Source: Candidatus Gastranaerophilales bacterium
Lineage (GTDB): Bacteria > Cyanobacteriota > Vampirovibrionia > Gastranaerophilales > UBA9971
Length of the DNA stretch: 7,297 nt
Direction of reading: 5' to 3'
Assembly (NCBI GenBank): GCA_028277195.1
Contig: JANQGS010000242.1
Coordinates: 1-7,297, forward strand
The position numbers and the translations under genes were made by a program. A model generated the notes under the pieces. The model ran no database searches, was not told the origin of the DNA, and saw only the letters and a program-made list of their open reading frames with translations. This document shows positions 7,051 through 7,297 of this stretch, in pieces. The stretch's first letter is position 1. Each line of letters begins with the position of its first letter.

Positions 7051-7123
7051 GAATTTTTGAAAACCGGGCGAAGCAGGCGGCGCTGTCCGCATTTGCGCAG
7101 CAAAGCCGGATTTTCCAAAATTC
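7051..7123. repeat. Imperfect inverted repeat with GC-rich centre
   Basis: The left arm GAATTTTTGAAAACCGG (7051-7067) is the near reverse complement of the right arm CCGGATTTTCCAAAATTC (7106-7123), with one extra base and one mismatch. The 38-nt centre (7068-7105) is GC-rich and can itself fold through GCGG/CCGC or GCGC/GCGC pairings. On the - strand the order is A-tract, GC-rich stem, then CCGGTTTTC, resembling a bidirectional intrinsic terminator or a leader stem-loop. The whole unit also looks like a dispersed palindromic element. It lies 46 bp upstream of the hydrolase start. Confidence 0.6.
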
Positions 7124-7140
7124 ATCACTCCCGCTTCACC

Positions 7141-7196
7141 TATACTGCTCCAAGCATTGACTGTAAAAATCTGAAATTTAATTTGGGAGCAGTATA
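7141..7196. repeat. Inverted repeat TATACTGCTCC / GGAGCAGTATA
   Basis: A perfect 11-bp arm pair, TATACTGCTCC (7141-7151) and GGAGCAGTATA (7186-7196), separated by 34 nt. It extends to 13 bp if one G is allowed to bulge (7141-7153 against 7183-7196). The loop is AT-rich. It could be an operator dyad, a leader RNA stem, or the ends of a small mobile repeat. No flanking direct repeat marks an insertion. Confidence 0.6.
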
Positions 7197-7297
7197 CAAT
7201 AATACTACAATTATTTAGTTTAATGTAACAACCTAGGTGCCTTAAAATAAAAAATTTTCTCAAATTTCCCGCCCACCCAACCCCAGTGGTGGTTAAG

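Larger units (their letters stand above)
7006..7297. other. Non-coding region upstream of the - strand block
   Basis: About 290 bp without a convincing gene. It holds the hydrolase ribosome site, two inverted repeats (7051-7123 and 7141-7196) and an 8-bp palindrome ACCTAGGT (7231-7238). From 7200 to 7265 it is markedly AT-rich. The promoter of the - strand operon is expected here, but I could not find a sigma-70 pair good enough to report; TATACT on the - strand at 7196-7191 resembles a -10 box but lacks a matching -35. The right edge, on either strand, shows no gene start. Confidence 0.5.

Noticed and set aside
7157..7184. TTGACT followed by TAATTT as a + strand promoter
   Set aside because: The -10 match is poor and no gene starts downstream within the window. 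It lies inside the loop of an inverted repeat and may be chance in AT-rich DNA.
7033..7263. Open frame of 76 codons on the - strand in the right-end intergenic region
   Set aside because: It starts at a non-ATG codon without a clear ribosome site, runs straight through both inverted repeats, and its product resembles no family I know. Most likely a chance frame over repeat DNA.

Overview
This is a compact bacterial chromosomal segment with six protein genes in two convergent blocks. Base composition looks moderately AT-rich by eye, and ATA (Ile) and AGG (Arg) codons are frequent on both strands. A UGA-decoding RF2 with its frameshift signal fits a bacterium using the standard code. I cannot place the organism further from sequence alone. 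Nothing points to a phage, plasmid, CRISPR array or insertion sequence, and there are no tRNA or rRNA genes.

Left block, + strand (6-2550): a response-regulator diguanylate cyclase (REC, coiled coil, GAF-like, GGDEF) is followed 7 bp later by a protein of two CheW domains. A phosphoreceiver-driven cyclic-di-GMP synthase next to a chemoreceptor-kinase coupling protein suggests part of a Wsp-like chemosensory pathway whose output is c-di-GMP. The receptor and CheA-type kinase are not in the window and may lie to the left.

Right block, - strand (7005 down to 2531): a TIM-barrel amidohydrolase with a cysteine-rich insertion, shikimate kinase (aroK), a dihydropyrimidinase/hydantoinase, and peptide chain release factor 2 (prfB). 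Spacings are 54 bp, a 17-bp overlap and 12 bp, which suggests one operon. It mixes aromatic amino-acid biosynthesis, cyclic amide hydrolysis, an unassigned hydrolase and translation termination, so shared transcription need not mean a shared pathway.

The best-supported special feature is the programmed +1 frameshift in prfB. A 23-codon leader ends at CTT TGA C behind a Shine-Dalgarno-like AGAGGT, and shifting frame yields a 367-residue RF2. Starting the gene at an internal codon near 3475 would miss the first 53 residues. The two blocks meet tail to tail with a 20-bp coding overlap.

The right end (7006-7297) holds no convincing gene. It contains two inverted repeats upstream of the - strand block, which may be a dispersed repeat, a 5' leader or terminator structure, or both. 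I found no clear evidence of an undescribed multi-gene system; the amidohydrolase and the right-hand repeats are the least explained parts.
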